DNA of 64,000 nt from positions 372,681-436,680 of the forward strand of contig NZ_QRGA01000003.1 of the NCBI RefSeq assembly GCF_003367175.1, given 5' to 3'. Below the pieces are notes generated by a model. That model did not search any database. It was not told where the DNA came from and worked only from the letters and a program-made list of their open reading frames with translations. The position numbers and the translations under genes are program-made. Within the stretch, counting starts at the first letter, position 1, and the number at the start of each line of letters is the position of its first letter. The DNA is from Trinickia dinghuensis. GTDB lineage: Bacteria > Pseudomonadota > Gammaproteobacteria > Burkholderiales > Burkholderiaceae. Of this stretch, positions 9,975 to 18,958 are shown one piece after another.

Positions 9975-10748
9975 ATGAACGACGATCAACTCCTTCGCTA
10001 CTCCCGCCACATCCTCGTCGACGAGATCGGCATCGAGGCGCAGCAGCGCTTTCTCGATGCGCACGCGATCGTGATCGGGGCGGGCGGTCTCGGTTCGCCC
10101 GCGGCCATGTATCTGGCCGCCGCCGGCGTCGGCACGCTCACGCTCGTCGATGCCGATTCGGTCGATCTCACGAACCTGCAGCGGCAGATCCTGCATGCGA
10201 CGGCGTCGATCGGGGAGAAGAAGGTGGAGTCGGGGCGCGAGACCATCGCGCGATTGAATCCCGAAGTGCGCGTGCAGCCGGTCGATCGGCGTGTCGACGA
10301 TGCCTGGCTCGAGGCCCATGTCCCGCTCGCGACCGTCGTGCTGGACTGCACCGACAATTTCGCGACGCGCCATGCGATCAACCGTGCGTGCGTCAAGCAT
10401 CGCGTGCCGCTCGTTTCGGGCGCGGCGCTGCGTTTCGACGGGCAGATCAGCACGTTCGATTTCCGCGACGAACACTCGCCCTGCTACGCCTGCGTCTTCC
10501 CCGAGGATCAGCCGTTCGAGGAAGTCGCGTGCTCGCAGATGGGCGTGTTCGCGCCGACGGTCGGCATCATCGGCACGATGCAGGCGGCCGAGGCGCTGCG
10601 CGTGATCGGCGGCATCGGCCAGACCCTGATGGGCCGGCTCATGATGCTCGACTCGCTCCGTATGGAATGGACGACGATGAAAATCTCGCGCCAGCAGGAG
10701 TGTCCGGTTTGCGGCAGCGGCGGCTCACACCTGCCCGAGACACCTTAA
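9975..10748 (+). CDS. HesA/MoeB/ThiF family sulfur-carrier adenylyltransferase
   Basis: A 257-residue E1-like enzyme that adenylates the C terminus of a small sulfur-carrier protein (MoaD or ThiS). It has the ATP loop GAGGLGSP at residues 35-42, the DLTNLQRQ motif, the VVLDCTDNFATR segment, a catalytic-position cysteine in EEVACSQMG (Cys186) and two CxxC zinc pairs at 170/173 and 243/246. Whether it serves molybdopterin or thiamine synthesis cannot be told from sequence, so no symbol is given. Its final 24 bases overlap the convergent ptsI gene. Confidence 0.9.
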   Translation: MNDDQLLRYSRHILVDEIGIEAQQRFLDAHAIVIGAGGLGSPAAMYLAAAGVGTLTLVDADSVDLTNLQRQILHATASIGEKKVESGRETIARLNPEVRVQPVDRRVDDAWLEAHVPLATVVLDCTDNFATRHAINRACVKHRVPLVSGAALRFDGQISTFDFRDEHSPCYACVFPEDQPFEEVACSQMGVFAPTVGIIGTMQAAEALRVIGGIGQTLMGRLMMLDSLRMEWTTMKISRQQECPVCGSGGSHLPETP

Positions 10749-12479
10749 CGCGGCCTGCACTTCTTCGGGCTCGAATGCCGCGAGAACATCGGCGACGGGC
10801 TTCTCCAGCATCGGCAGATTCGCGCGCAAGATCTCCTGCTTCACGACGAGCAACTGGCTCGGGTGCATCGAAAATTCGGTGAGGCCCATGCCGAGCAAGA
10901 GCCGCGTCAGTTGCGGGTCGCCGGCCATTTCACCGCAAACCGATACCGACACGCCGGCGCGCTTGGCTTCGCGCAGCGTGAACGCGATCAAATGCAGCAC
11001 CGCCGGATGCAGCGGATCGTAAAGATGCGCGACGGCGTTGTCCGCGCGATCGATCGCGAGCGTGTATTGAATCAAGTCGTTCGTGCCGATTGACAGAAAA
11101 TCGACGCGCTTCAAGAACAGCGGCAATGCAATCGCGGCGGCGGGAATTTCGATCATCGCGCCGATCCTCACGCCCGGGTCGTACGGTAAACCCGCGTCGT
11201 CGAGTTGGCGCTTGGCCTCGCGGATCAAGTCCAGCGTCTGATCGATCTCCTGAGCGTGAGCGAGCATCGGCACGAGAATGCGCACTTGGCCGAACGCCGA
11301 AGCGCGCAAGATCGCGCGCAGTTGCGTGAGGAACATCTGCGGCTCGGACAGACTCCAGCGGATCGCGCGCAGACCGAGCGCCGGATTCGGCGCGCTTTCG
11401 TAGCCCTCGGCACCGATCGCATCGAGCGGCTTGTCGGCGCCGACGTCGATCGTGCGAATCGTCACGGGCAGGCCGCCCATGAGTTCGACCGCGCGCTTGT
11501 AGGCTTCGAACTGCTCTTCCTCCTCGGGCAGCCGGTCCTTGTGGTTCATGAACAGGAACTCGGTGCGGAACAGGCCCACGCCGACCGCCCCGGCCTCGAC
11601 GGCCGCACGCGCATCCTCGGGCAATTCGATGTTGGCGAGTAGGGAAATCTTCGTGCCGCACAGCGTTTGAGTGGGAGAGAACTTCAGCCGCTGCAGCTTC
11701 TTTTGCTCGAGCAGCTTCTCGCTTTGCCGATACGAATACTCTTCGAGCACGATCGGCGCGGGATCGACGATCACGATGCCGTGATCCCCGTCGACGATGA
11801 TCAAGTCGTCCTGACGGATCAGCGCGCTCGCGTGCGCCACGCCCACGGCCGCCGGAATGCCTAGGCTGCGCGCGACGATCGCCGTGTGCGACGTGCGCCC
11901 GCCGAGGTCCGTCACGAAGCCTTGGAACGTTTGCGTTTTGAACTGCAGCATGTCGGCCGGCGAGATGTCGTGCGCGACGACGATCATTTCGTCCCTCGCA
12001 TCGCCGTTGGCGCCGTCGACGAGCGCGGCCGCGGACGACGCCCCCGCCAACGCCTTCAAAATGCGCTCCACCACCTGCTGCACGTCGGCCTTGCGCTCGC
12101 GCAGGTATTCGTCCTCGATGTCGTCGAAGTGCCGGGACAGCCGCTCGAGCTGCTCGGTCAAGGCCCATTCGACGTTGTAGCGGCGCGTGCGGATCAGATC
12201 CATCGTCTCTTGGACGAGCATCGCGTCGTTCAGGATCATCGTATGAACGTTGATGAACGCGCCGACTTCGCTCGGTGCGTCGGCCGACAGATCCTCGCTC
12301 AGCCGTTCGAGCTCGCTCTGAACCGCCTTCAATGCGGCGCGAAAGCGCTCGATCTCGCCTTCGATCTGCGGCGGTTCGACGAGGTAATGGTCTACGTCGA
12401 GCGCTGCAGGCGCGATGAGATAGGCCCGCCCGATCGCGATGCCGCGTGACACCGGAATACCATGCAGCGAAAACGACAC
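10725..12479 (-). CDS. ptsI: Phosphoenolpyruvate-protein phosphotransferase (enzyme I)
   Basis: Enzyme I of the PTS, which takes phosphate from phosphoenolpyruvate and passes it to HPr. The phospho-accepting histidine is His198 in LGGRTSHTAIVARSLG. The PEP-binding barrel shows GVGLFRTEFLFM, DVGADKPLD and the catalytic-cysteine segment VSVCGEMAGDP. The 584-residue length is typical. The start is a GTG at 12479 with AGGAGG five bases upstream. It is preceded by ptsH and the EIIA(Man) gene on the same strand, but a hairpin separates it from ptsH. Confidence 0.96.
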   Translation of the reverse strand: MSFSLHGIPVSRGIAIGRAYLIAPAALDVDHYLVEPPQIEGEIERFRAALKAVQSELERLSEDLSADAPSEVGAFINVHTMILNDAMLVQETMDLIRTRRYNVEWALTEQLERLSRHFDDIEDEYLRERKADVQQVVERILKALAGASSAAALVDGANGDARDEMIVVAHDISPADMLQFKTQTFQGFVTDLGGRTSHTAIVARSLGIPAAVGVAHASALIRQDDLIIVDGDHGIVIVDPAPIVLEEYSYRQSEKLLEQKKLQRLKFSPTQTLCGTKISLLANIELPEDARAAVEAGAVGVGLFRTEFLFMNHKDRLPEEEEQFEAYKRAVELMGGLPVTIRTIDVGADKPLDAIGAEGYESAPNPALGLRAIRWSLSEPQMFLTQLRAILRASAFGQVRILVPMLAHAQEIDQTLDLIREAKRQLDDAGLPYDPGVRIGAMIEIPAAAIALPLFLKRVDFLSIGTNDLIQYTLAIDRADNAVAHLYDPLHPAVLHLIAFTLREAKRAGVSVSVCGEMAGDPQLTRLLLGMGLTEFSMHPSQLLVVKQEILRANLPMLEKPVADVLAAFEPEEVQAALRCLGQV

Positions 12480-12544
12480 GCGCACCTCCTCGAGTTGGGT
12501 AATGCCGCGGGTAATACCGCTGCACAATAAGACCTTAATTGTCG

Positions 12545-12550
12545 ATTATA
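12545..12550 (-). promoter_or_regulatory. Candidate -10 element for ptsI
   Basis: On the minus strand this reads TATAAT, about 65 bases upstream of the ptsI GTG and downstream of the ptsH terminator. No good -35 hexamer was found, so the assignment is tentative. It would allow ptsI to be expressed independently of ptsH. Confidence 0.35.
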
Positions 12551-12622
12551 AATTCGAGAGGGCCCTGTTGACTGCGTGCGGCGCAGCATTGCACGAACAA
12601 TAAAGAGTTGCCCGGCAGGAAA

Positions 12623-12651
12623 CAAAACGCCGCGGCATCGGCCGCGGCGTT
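12623..12651 (-). terminator. Rho-independent terminator after ptsH
   Basis: An 11-bp perfect stem (AACGCCGCGGC / GCCGCGGCGTT) with a 4-base loop, followed on the minus strand by TTTTGTTT. It lies about 30 bases past the ptsH stop and should end or attenuate the EIIA-HPr transcript before ptsI. Confidence 0.75.
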
Positions 12652-12683
12652 TCGGTCAGACTCGGAAGGCTCGGGCGTCCCGC

Positions 12684-12953
12684 TTATTGCCCCTCGCCGA
12701 ATTTATCCGCGATGAGTTTCATGAGCGCTTCCATCGCGTCTTGCTCGTCCGGCCCTTCGGTTTCGATCGTCACCGTGCTGCCGATGCCGGCCGCGAGCAT
12801 CATCACGCCCATGATGCTCTTAGCGTTGATTCGGCGCCCGTTGCGCGTCATCCAGATTTCCGATTGATAGTTGCCGGCGAGTTGCGTGAGCTTGGCCGAG
12901 GCACGTGCATGCAAACCCAACTTATTGACGATCGTCGTTTCTTTTTGAAGCAT
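12684..12953 (-). CDS. ptsH: Phosphocarrier protein HPr
   Basis: An 89-residue PTS phosphocarrier. The phosphorylated histidine is His15 in LGLHARASAKL, and the regulatory serine position is Ser46 in NAKSIMGVMML, so HprK-type regulation is structurally possible. It is encoded 31 bases downstream of the EIIA(Man) gene on the same strand, with which it probably forms an operon. Confidence 0.97.
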   Translation of the reverse strand: MLQKETTIVNKLGLHARASAKLTQLAGNYQSEIWMTRNGRRINAKSIMGVMMLAAGIGSTVTIETEGPDEQDAMEALMKLIADKFGEGQ

Positions 12954-12984
12954 GTGCTCGTCCTGAAGAACGGAAAAAGGGAAA

Positions 12985-13527
12985 TCAGCGCGGGTTGCCG
13001 TTCGGATTCGCCCCGCACGCCGATGGGCATGCGGCCTCGCTCGGAGCGGCCGTACTTAGATTCGACGGCGTGACGATCGGCACGCCCGGCGGTGCGCATT
13101 CGGCCTCGCCGGCCGGTTTGCAGCCGTCGGTTTGTGCAACGAGCGGCCCAATCGCATGCACGCCCTTCGCCGCGCCCGCGAGCGCCTTGTCGACGAGCGT
13201 ATCGAGGTCGCACGTACGATAGCAAACGCCGCGCACGAGCATCGGCAAGTTCACGCCGGCGAGCACGCGCACGCCGGGCAGCGTCGCGAGCCGGCTCGCG
13301 ATATTGGCGGGCGTGGCGCCGAACATATCGGTCAGCACCAAGATACCGTTCTCCTCGCGCAGGCGGTCGATCTCGCTGTGCGCGAGCGCGACGATCTGCA
13401 CGGGATCGCAGTCGGGCAGGACGTCGATGGCGCCGATGCGCGCGGGGAGCCCGCCGTAGATATGCGCGACGCATTCCTTCAACGCCGAAGCGAGCGGCGC
13501 GTGCGCGATGATCAATATGCCAGCCAT
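12985..13527 (-). CDS. PTS EIIA component of the mannose/sorbose (fructose) superfamily
   Basis: A 180-residue protein whose first 125 residues form a complete EIIA(Man) domain: MAGILIIAHAPLASAL with the phosphorylated histidine at residue 9, then VLTDMFGATPANIASRL and AGVNLPMLVR. No EIIB, EIIC or EIID gene is adjacent, so with HPr and EI this looks like a regulatory rather than sugar-transporting PTS. About 55 C-terminal residues, rich in proline, cysteine and alanine, extend beyond the usual domain and have no clear fold. The start was set at the ATG just before the first beta strand. Confidence 0.9.
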   Translation of the reverse strand: MAGILIIAHAPLASALKECVAHIYGGLPARIGAIDVLPDCDPVQIVALAHSEIDRLREENGILVLTDMFGATPANIASRLATLPGVRVLAGVNLPMLVRGVCYRTCDLDTLVDKALAGAAKGVHAIGPLVAQTDGCKPAGEAECAPPGVPIVTPSNLSTAAPSEAACPSACGANPNGNPR

Positions 13528-13720
13528 GTCAGTGTTGCAACGAAAAGCACCGCAAAGGGCCAGATCAGACCAGCCCAAACGCCCGGCGCGAGCGCACCCC
13601 ACCGGCCGAGGCCGCGGTATGCGAAAGGCGCGCCCGGCGAGCGAACCGTCTCAGGAAGCGGTCATTGTAGCAGGCGCATCTTTCCCTAACCCACGCATAG
13701 CCCGCCCCCGCGCGGGCGGC

Positions 13721-14677
13721 TCATCCAGCCGCGCGCTCGAGTGCGTCGACGAACAGCGCGGCCACGTCGAAGCCGGTCTGCTCCATGATCTCGCGGAAGC
13801 AAGTGGGGCTCGTGACATTGACCTCGGTCAGCCAGTCGCCGATCGCGTCCAGGCCGACGAGCAGCAGCCCACGCGCGGCCAGCACGGGCGCGAGCGTATC
13901 GGCGATCTCGCGGTCCCGGGCGCTCAGCGGCTGCGCGACGCCGAGCCCGCCAGCCGCCAGATTGCCGCGCACTTCGCCGCCTTGCGGAATCCGCGCAAGC
14001 GAATACGGCACGGCTTGACCGCCGATCAGCAAGATCCGCTTGTCGCCGGCCGCGATCTCGGGAATGAATTTTTGCGCCATCACCGAACGTGCGCCGTCGT
14101 GGCTGAGCATTTCGACGATCGAGCCGAGATTCATCCCCTCGCGCGTCACACGGAACACCCCCATGCCGCCCATACCGTCGAGCGGCTTGAGAATGACGTC
14201 GCCGTGCTCGGCATGGAACGCGCGCAACCGGGCGGGATCGCGCGTCACGAGCGTCGGGGCGACGAACTGCGAAAATTCGCCGATCGCGAGTTTTTCCGAA
14301 TGGTCGCGGATCGCCTGCGGCTTGTTGAACACGCGCGCGCCCGCCCGCTCGGCCAATTCGAGCAGCCAGGTCGACGTCACGTACTCCATGTCGAACGGCG
14401 GATCCTTGCGCATCACGACGGCGCCGAACGACGTCAGCGTCCGGTTCTCCGGCGCACCGCTCTCGTGCCACGGATGACGATGCAGGTCGGCCGTATCGCC
14501 GACGATACCGACGCGGCTCACCGTGGCCTCGACATTCGCGCCCGTCCAGGCCAGATGCTGCGGTTCGCACGCATAGACGACATGGCCGCGGCGCGCGGCC
14601 TCGGCCATCATCGCGTAGGTCGTGTCCTTGTAGATCTTGAACTTCGCCAGCGGATCGGCAATGAAAAGAATGTCCAT
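13721..14677 (-). CDS. gshB: Glutathione synthetase
   Basis: ATP-grasp enzyme that adds glycine to gamma-glutamylcysteine, the second step of glutathione synthesis. The 318-residue product starts MDILFIADPLAKFKIYKDTTYAM and has the typical VMRKDPPFDMEYV, the glycine-rich DVILKPLDGMGGMGVFR loop and GLDAIGDWLTEVNVTSPTCFREI near the C terminus. It lies 52 bases downstream of gshA on the same strand, giving a gshA-gshB operon. A bulged GC-rich hairpin lies just past the stop. Confidence 0.97.
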   Translation of the reverse strand: MDILFIADPLAKFKIYKDTTYAMMAEAARRGHVVYACEPQHLAWTGANVEATVSRVGIVGDTADLHRHPWHESGAPENRTLTSFGAVVMRKDPPFDMEYVTSTWLLELAERAGARVFNKPQAIRDHSEKLAIGEFSQFVAPTLVTRDPARLRAFHAEHGDVILKPLDGMGGMGVFRVTREGMNLGSIVEMLSHDGARSVMAQKFIPEIAAGDKRILLIGGQAVPYSLARIPQGGEVRGNLAAGGLGVAQPLSARDREIADTLAPVLAARGLLLVGLDAIGDWLTEVNVTSPTCFREIMEQTGFDVAALFVDALERAAG

Positions 14678-14729
14678 GAAACCCCTGCTGCCCGAGTCCG
14701 GGCTCTCGTTCGTTGGATGCGCGCGCCGG

Positions 14730-16019
14730 TCAGACTTGAATCGCTTCCGGGTCCGTCTTTTCGAGTTCGACCGACGCCGCGAGCAGCCCGAGCCGCGCGA
14801 CGACGCCGTACATATAAAAGCGGTTCGGCGGCGCCGCGCCGGGCTTCGCGTGCGCATCGGGCAAGGCCGTGTGCTCGAAGCCGAGCGGCACGAAGTGCAT
14901 GCCGGGCGCGTTCAGGTTCTGATCGCGCTCGCGGCTGCCGTGCACGCGATAGAAGCCGCCCACGACATAGCGATCGATCATGTAGACGACGGGCTCGGCC
15001 ACTTCCTCGCCGATCCGCTCGAACGTATAGACCCCTTCCTGCACGATGACGTCGTGCACCTGCAGCCCCTCTTTCGTGGCCGACATGCGCGAGCGCTCGC
15101 CCTTCGTGAGATTCGCGACTTCCGACGCGTCGTGCACGGTCATCACACCGCGCCCGTCGGTGCCCGCATCGGACTTGATGACGACGTACGGTTTTTCGCC
15201 GATCCCGTATTCGCGATACTTGCGCGCGATCTTCTTGATCACGGCGTCGATCGCATCGGCCAGCGCTTCTTCCCCCGTGCGCGCCTCGAAATCGACATCT
15301 TCGACGCGCGTGAAGTAGGGGTTCACCATCCACGGGTCGATCTCGACGAGCTTCGCGAACTTCTTGGCGACGTCGTCGTAGCAAGAGAAGTGCGTCGACT
15401 TGCGGCGCACGGCCCAGCCCGCATGCAGCGGCGGCAGCACGTACTGTTCGTGCAGGTTCTCGAGCACGGGCGGCAAGCCCGCCGACAGATCGTTGTTCAG
15501 CAGAATCGAGCAGGGATCGAAATTCTTCAGGCCGAGCCGGCGCGGCGTGCGCTCGAGCGGCTCGAGGACGATCTTCTGTCCGTCCGCCAGGGGGATCGTG
15601 ACCGGGCCGACGATGTTCTCGTCGAGCGTGCCGAACCGCACGTTCAAGCCGGCTTGGCGCATGATCATCGCGAGCCGCGCGACGTTCTCGAGGTAGAACG
15701 CGTTGCGCGTGTGGCGCTCGGGGATCACGAGCAGGTTCTTGGCATCGGGGCAGATCTTCTCGATGGAGGCCATCGCCGCCTGGACGGCGAGCGGCAGCAC
15801 TTCCTCGGGCAGATTGTTGAAGCCGCCGGGGAACAGATTCGTATCGACCGGCGCGAGCTTGAAGCCCGCGTTGCGCAAGTCGACCGAACAATAGAACGGC
15901 GGCGTGTGCTCCTGCCATTCGAGCCGGAACCACCGCTCGATCGCCGGCGTGGCGTCGAGGATCTTCCGCTCCAGTTCGAGCAGAGGACCGTTTAACGCCG
16001 TTACTAGGTGCGGGACCAT
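14730..16019 (-). CDS. gshA: Glutamate-cysteine ligase (proteobacterial GshA type)
   Basis: First, rate-limiting enzyme of glutathione synthesis, joining glutamate and cysteine. The 429-residue sequence is not the E. coli-type GshA but the shorter form of beta- and some gammaproteobacteria, with DTNLFPGGFNNL near residue 58, IPERHTRNAFYLENVARL near 100, YVVIKSDAGTDGRGVMTV near 277 and VVGGFYRVH near 350. It is the first gene of the gshAB pair. The ATG at 16019 gives the expected MVPHLVTAL N terminus. Confidence 0.95.
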   Translation of the reverse strand: MVPHLVTALNGPLLELERKILDATPAIERWFRLEWQEHTPPFYCSVDLRNAGFKLAPVDTNLFPGGFNNLPEEVLPLAVQAAMASIEKICPDAKNLLVIPERHTRNAFYLENVARLAMIMRQAGLNVRFGTLDENIVGPVTIPLADGQKIVLEPLERTPRRLGLKNFDPCSILLNNDLSAGLPPVLENLHEQYVLPPLHAGWAVRRKSTHFSCYDDVAKKFAKLVEIDPWMVNPYFTRVEDVDFEARTGEEALADAIDAVIKKIARKYREYGIGEKPYVVIKSDAGTDGRGVMTVHDASEVANLTKGERSRMSATKEGLQVHDVIVQEGVYTFERIGEEVAEPVVYMIDRYVVGGFYRVHGSRERDQNLNAPGMHFVPLGFEHTALPDAHAKPGAAPPNRFYMYGVVARLGLLAASVELEKTDPEAIQV

Positions 16020-16334
16020 TGATTACTCGATGAACAGGGGAGAAAAAGATTGTAGAGCAATTGCCTAGCCGATTTGGGGGTGGTTTGGCGGAACGCAAGG
16101 GCATTGCCCTTCGGCGGTCGCTATTGACCCGATAGGGGGCAGGGTCAATATTGCACCCGATCAAAGACGGCCGAGGGGTGTCCCATGTGACGAACGAGCA
16201 ACAAAAAAGCCCGCCGAGTGGCGGGCAAAAATCGCGCTTCAATCTCTTTCTGAGGATCGAGGGTCCAGACAGCGGGGCCGTCCCGACAGCAGGGCCGGCT
16301 TCCGATCCGCCCGCCCTGCCTTTTATGGTGTCGA
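16020..16334. other. Intergenic region between amt and gshA
   Basis: These 315 bases hold the amt terminator (listed separately) and the upstream region of gshA. The stretch next to gshA is comparatively AT-rich and should carry its promoter, but no clear hexamer pair stands out. No gene is supported. Confidence 0.5.
16203..16230 (-). terminator. Rho-independent terminator after amt
   Basis: A perfect 7-bp GC stem (GCCCGCC / GGCGGGC) with a 4-base loop, followed on the minus strand by TTTTTTGT. It lies about 105 bases past the amt stop and closes the glnK-amt transcript. Confidence 0.8.
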
Positions 16335-17795
16335 TTACTCGACGTGTTCGCCGTGCAGCACCACGTCGAGACCTTCGCGCTCTTCCTCTTCGGCCACGCG
16401 CAGGCCGATGACGAGGTCGATGATCTTGAGCAGGACGTAGCTCAGAATGCCGCTGTAGACGAGCGTCGTCAGCACGCCCTTGGCTTGCAGCAGCAGGCTG
16501 CCGTCTGCGCCGCCGATGTCCTTGACCGCGAACACGCCCGTCAGCAGCGCGCCGACGATGCCGCCCACGCCGTGCACGCCGAAGCAGTCGAGCGAATCGT
16601 CGTAGCCGAGCTTCATCTTGAGCCAGGTCGCCGACCAGAAGCAGACGACACCGGCGATGAAGCCGATCGCGAGCGCACCGCCCACGCCGACGTAACCCGA
16701 CGCCGGGGTGATCGCCACGAGGCCGGCCACAGCGCCCGACGCGATGCCCAGCGCGGACGGCTTGCCCTTCGCGATCCACTCGACGAACATCCAGCCGAGT
16801 GCCGCGCAAGCGGTCGCCACTTGGGTCGTCAGCATCGCGAAGCCCGCACGGCCGTCAGCCGCGACCGCCGAACCGGCATTGAAGCCGAACCAGCCCACCC
16901 ACAGCATCGCGGCGCCGATCAGCGTCAGCACCAGGTTGTGCGGCGCCATCGCCTCGCGGCCATAGCCGACGCGCTTGCCGAGCACCAGGGCGCAAACGAG
17001 GCCCGCGATACCGGCGTTGATGTGCACGACGGTGCCGCCTGCGAAGTCGAGAATGCCGGCGGACGAGAGCCAGCCCGTCGGTTCCCAGACCATGTGCGCG
17101 ATCGGTGCATAAACGATGATCGACCACAGCGACATGAACACGAGCATCGCCGAGAACTTCATGCGATCGGCGAACGCACCGGTGATCAGCGCCGGCGTGA
17201 TGATCGCGAACGTCATTTGATAGACGAAATAGACGGTCTCGGGAATCGTCGGCGCGAGGTGGCTCACGGTGAGCGTCGTCGCCTTGTCGCCGTGGATGTA
17301 GTTCATCCCGGCCAGCAGCACGCGCGAGAACCCGCCGATGAACGCGTTGCCCGGCGTGAACGCGAGGCTATAGCCGATCACCGTCCAGATCACCGTGACG
17401 ACGCAGGTGATCGCGAAGCTTTGCATCACCGTGGCGAGCACGTTCTTCTTGCGCACCATGCCGCCGTAGAACAGCGCCAAGCCGGGGATCGTCATGAACA
17501 ACACGAGCGCGGTCGAGGTCAGCATCCAGGCCGTGTCGCCCGAATTGATCTTGGAGGCGTCGACCGAGAACGGGGCCGTCGGCGTGGCCGGCGCGGCGGC
17601 AGCCGCGGGTGCGGCCGCGGCGGGGGCCGACGCTTCGGGCGCTGCGGCGTTCGACGCTGCGCTCGCCTGGGCCGCGGCGGCGGGAGTGGACGCGGCCGCG
17701 GCGGGGGCCGACGACGCGTCGTCGGCGAGCGCGGTGCCCAGGCTGCCCGCGAGCAGCGTGGCGGCCATCGCCAAGGACATCAATAGTTTGCGCAT
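16335..17795 (-). CDS. amt: Ammonium transporter
   Basis: A 486-residue Amt/Mep/Rh-family channel for ammonium in the inner membrane. A signal peptide (about 1-24) is followed by an unusual alanine/proline-rich linker of about 50 residues before the eleven-helix channel. Family motifs include GDTAWML, LALFYGGMVRKKN, DFAGGTVVHINAGIAGLV and DCFGVHGVGGIVG, the last two carrying the pore histidines. It is cotranscribed with glnK, whose product gates Amt channels directly. Confidence 0.96.
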   Translation of the reverse strand: MRKLLMSLAMAATLLAGSLGTALADDASSAPAAAASTPAAAAQASAASNAAAPEASAPAAAAPAAAAAPATPTAPFSVDASKINSGDTAWMLTSTALVLFMTIPGLALFYGGMVRKKNVLATVMQSFAITCVVTVIWTVIGYSLAFTPGNAFIGGFSRVLLAGMNYIHGDKATTLTVSHLAPTIPETVYFVYQMTFAIITPALITGAFADRMKFSAMLVFMSLWSIIVYAPIAHMVWEPTGWLSSAGILDFAGGTVVHINAGIAGLVCALVLGKRVGYGREAMAPHNLVLTLIGAAMLWVGWFGFNAGSAVAADGRAGFAMLTTQVATACAALGWMFVEWIAKGKPSALGIASGAVAGLVAITPASGYVGVGGALAIGFIAGVVCFWSATWLKMKLGYDDSLDCFGVHGVGGIVGALLTGVFAVKDIGGADGSLLLQAKGVLTTLVYSGILSYVLLKIIDLVIGLRVAEEEEREGLDVVLHGEHVE

Positions 17796-17843
17796 CTTTC
17801 GGTTTCCTCTTTGTCGCTAAATATTCGAATCTTGGATTTCGAA

Positions 17844-18404
<561 letters not shown>

Positions 18405-18529
18405 CTAGAGTGTTCGCACGCCCAAGATTCGGGTACGCACCAACGGTGCTCGTCGATGCACGAGCGCGCGCCATACGACGCACCAACTTCGGTCATGTGT
18501 GCGCCGGTGGCGCAAGTCGGGAGAACAGC

Positions 18530-18546
18530 TGCACATTTTTTGTGCA
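18530..18546. promoter_or_regulatory. Candidate NtrC-binding palindrome
   Basis: The 17-base element TGCACATTTTTTGTGCA has the arm sequence and spacing (TGCAC-N7-GTGCA) of the NtrC enhancer consensus. It lies about 230 bases upstream of the glnK sigma-54 promoter, within enhancer range, but also only 15 bases before the ubiK ATG, so it could affect that gene too. Confidence 0.55.
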
Positions 18547-18561
18547 ACGAAGGGGAACAAA

Positions 18562-18816
18562 ATGAAGCAACCCAATGATTTATTTCAGGATTTTCAGAAC
18601 CGCATGAGCGATCTGCTCAAGAATTCGCCCGCGAAGGACGTCGAGCGCAACGTGAAGGCCATGCTGTCGCAGGGCTTTTCGAAGCTCGACCTCGTCACGC
18701 GCGAGGAATTCGATACGCAAACGCAGGTGCTGCTGCGCACGCGCACGCGTCTAGAGGAACTCGAGCGCCGCGTGGCAGAGCTCGAGCAGCGGCTCGCCAC
18801 GTCGCAAGAGTCTTAG
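18562..18816 (+). CDS. ubiK: Ubiquinone biosynthesis accessory factor UbiK
   Basis: An 84-residue member of the UbiK/YqiC (BMFP) family, which binds UbiJ and helps the ubiquinone-synthesis complex. An amphipathic N-terminal half (LFQDFQNRMSDLLKNSP) is followed by a heptad coiled coil (LRTRTRLEELERRVAELEQRLA). The ATG at 18562 has AAGGGGA upstream. It is divergent from glnK and precedes comM. Confidence 0.85.
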   Translation: MKQPNDLFQDFQNRMSDLLKNSPAKDVERNVKAMLSQGFSKLDLVTREEFDTQTQVLLRTRTRLEELERRVAELEQRLATSQES

Positions 18817-18958
18817 TCCCCAGCGCGCCGCAACGGCGCGCACGCCCGATCGCGCAAGCGGGCGCTCGCCTCACGACGAAATATCGAGCCCGGGCCGCAG
18901 AGCCGGCCGGCTCTGCATGACGGCGCCTCTCGGATGCCGTCCGATCCGGAGAGATGCC

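Noticed and set aside
8225-9976. A 583-residue open frame opposite the S41 protease
   Set aside because: Same effect: low-complexity composition, no ribosome site, and it spans past both ends of a well-supported gene.
14608-16809. A 733-residue minus-strand frame running over gshA and into amt
   Set aside because: It crosses three supported genes and a terminator and is arginine/alanine-rich, so it is an out-of-frame shadow.
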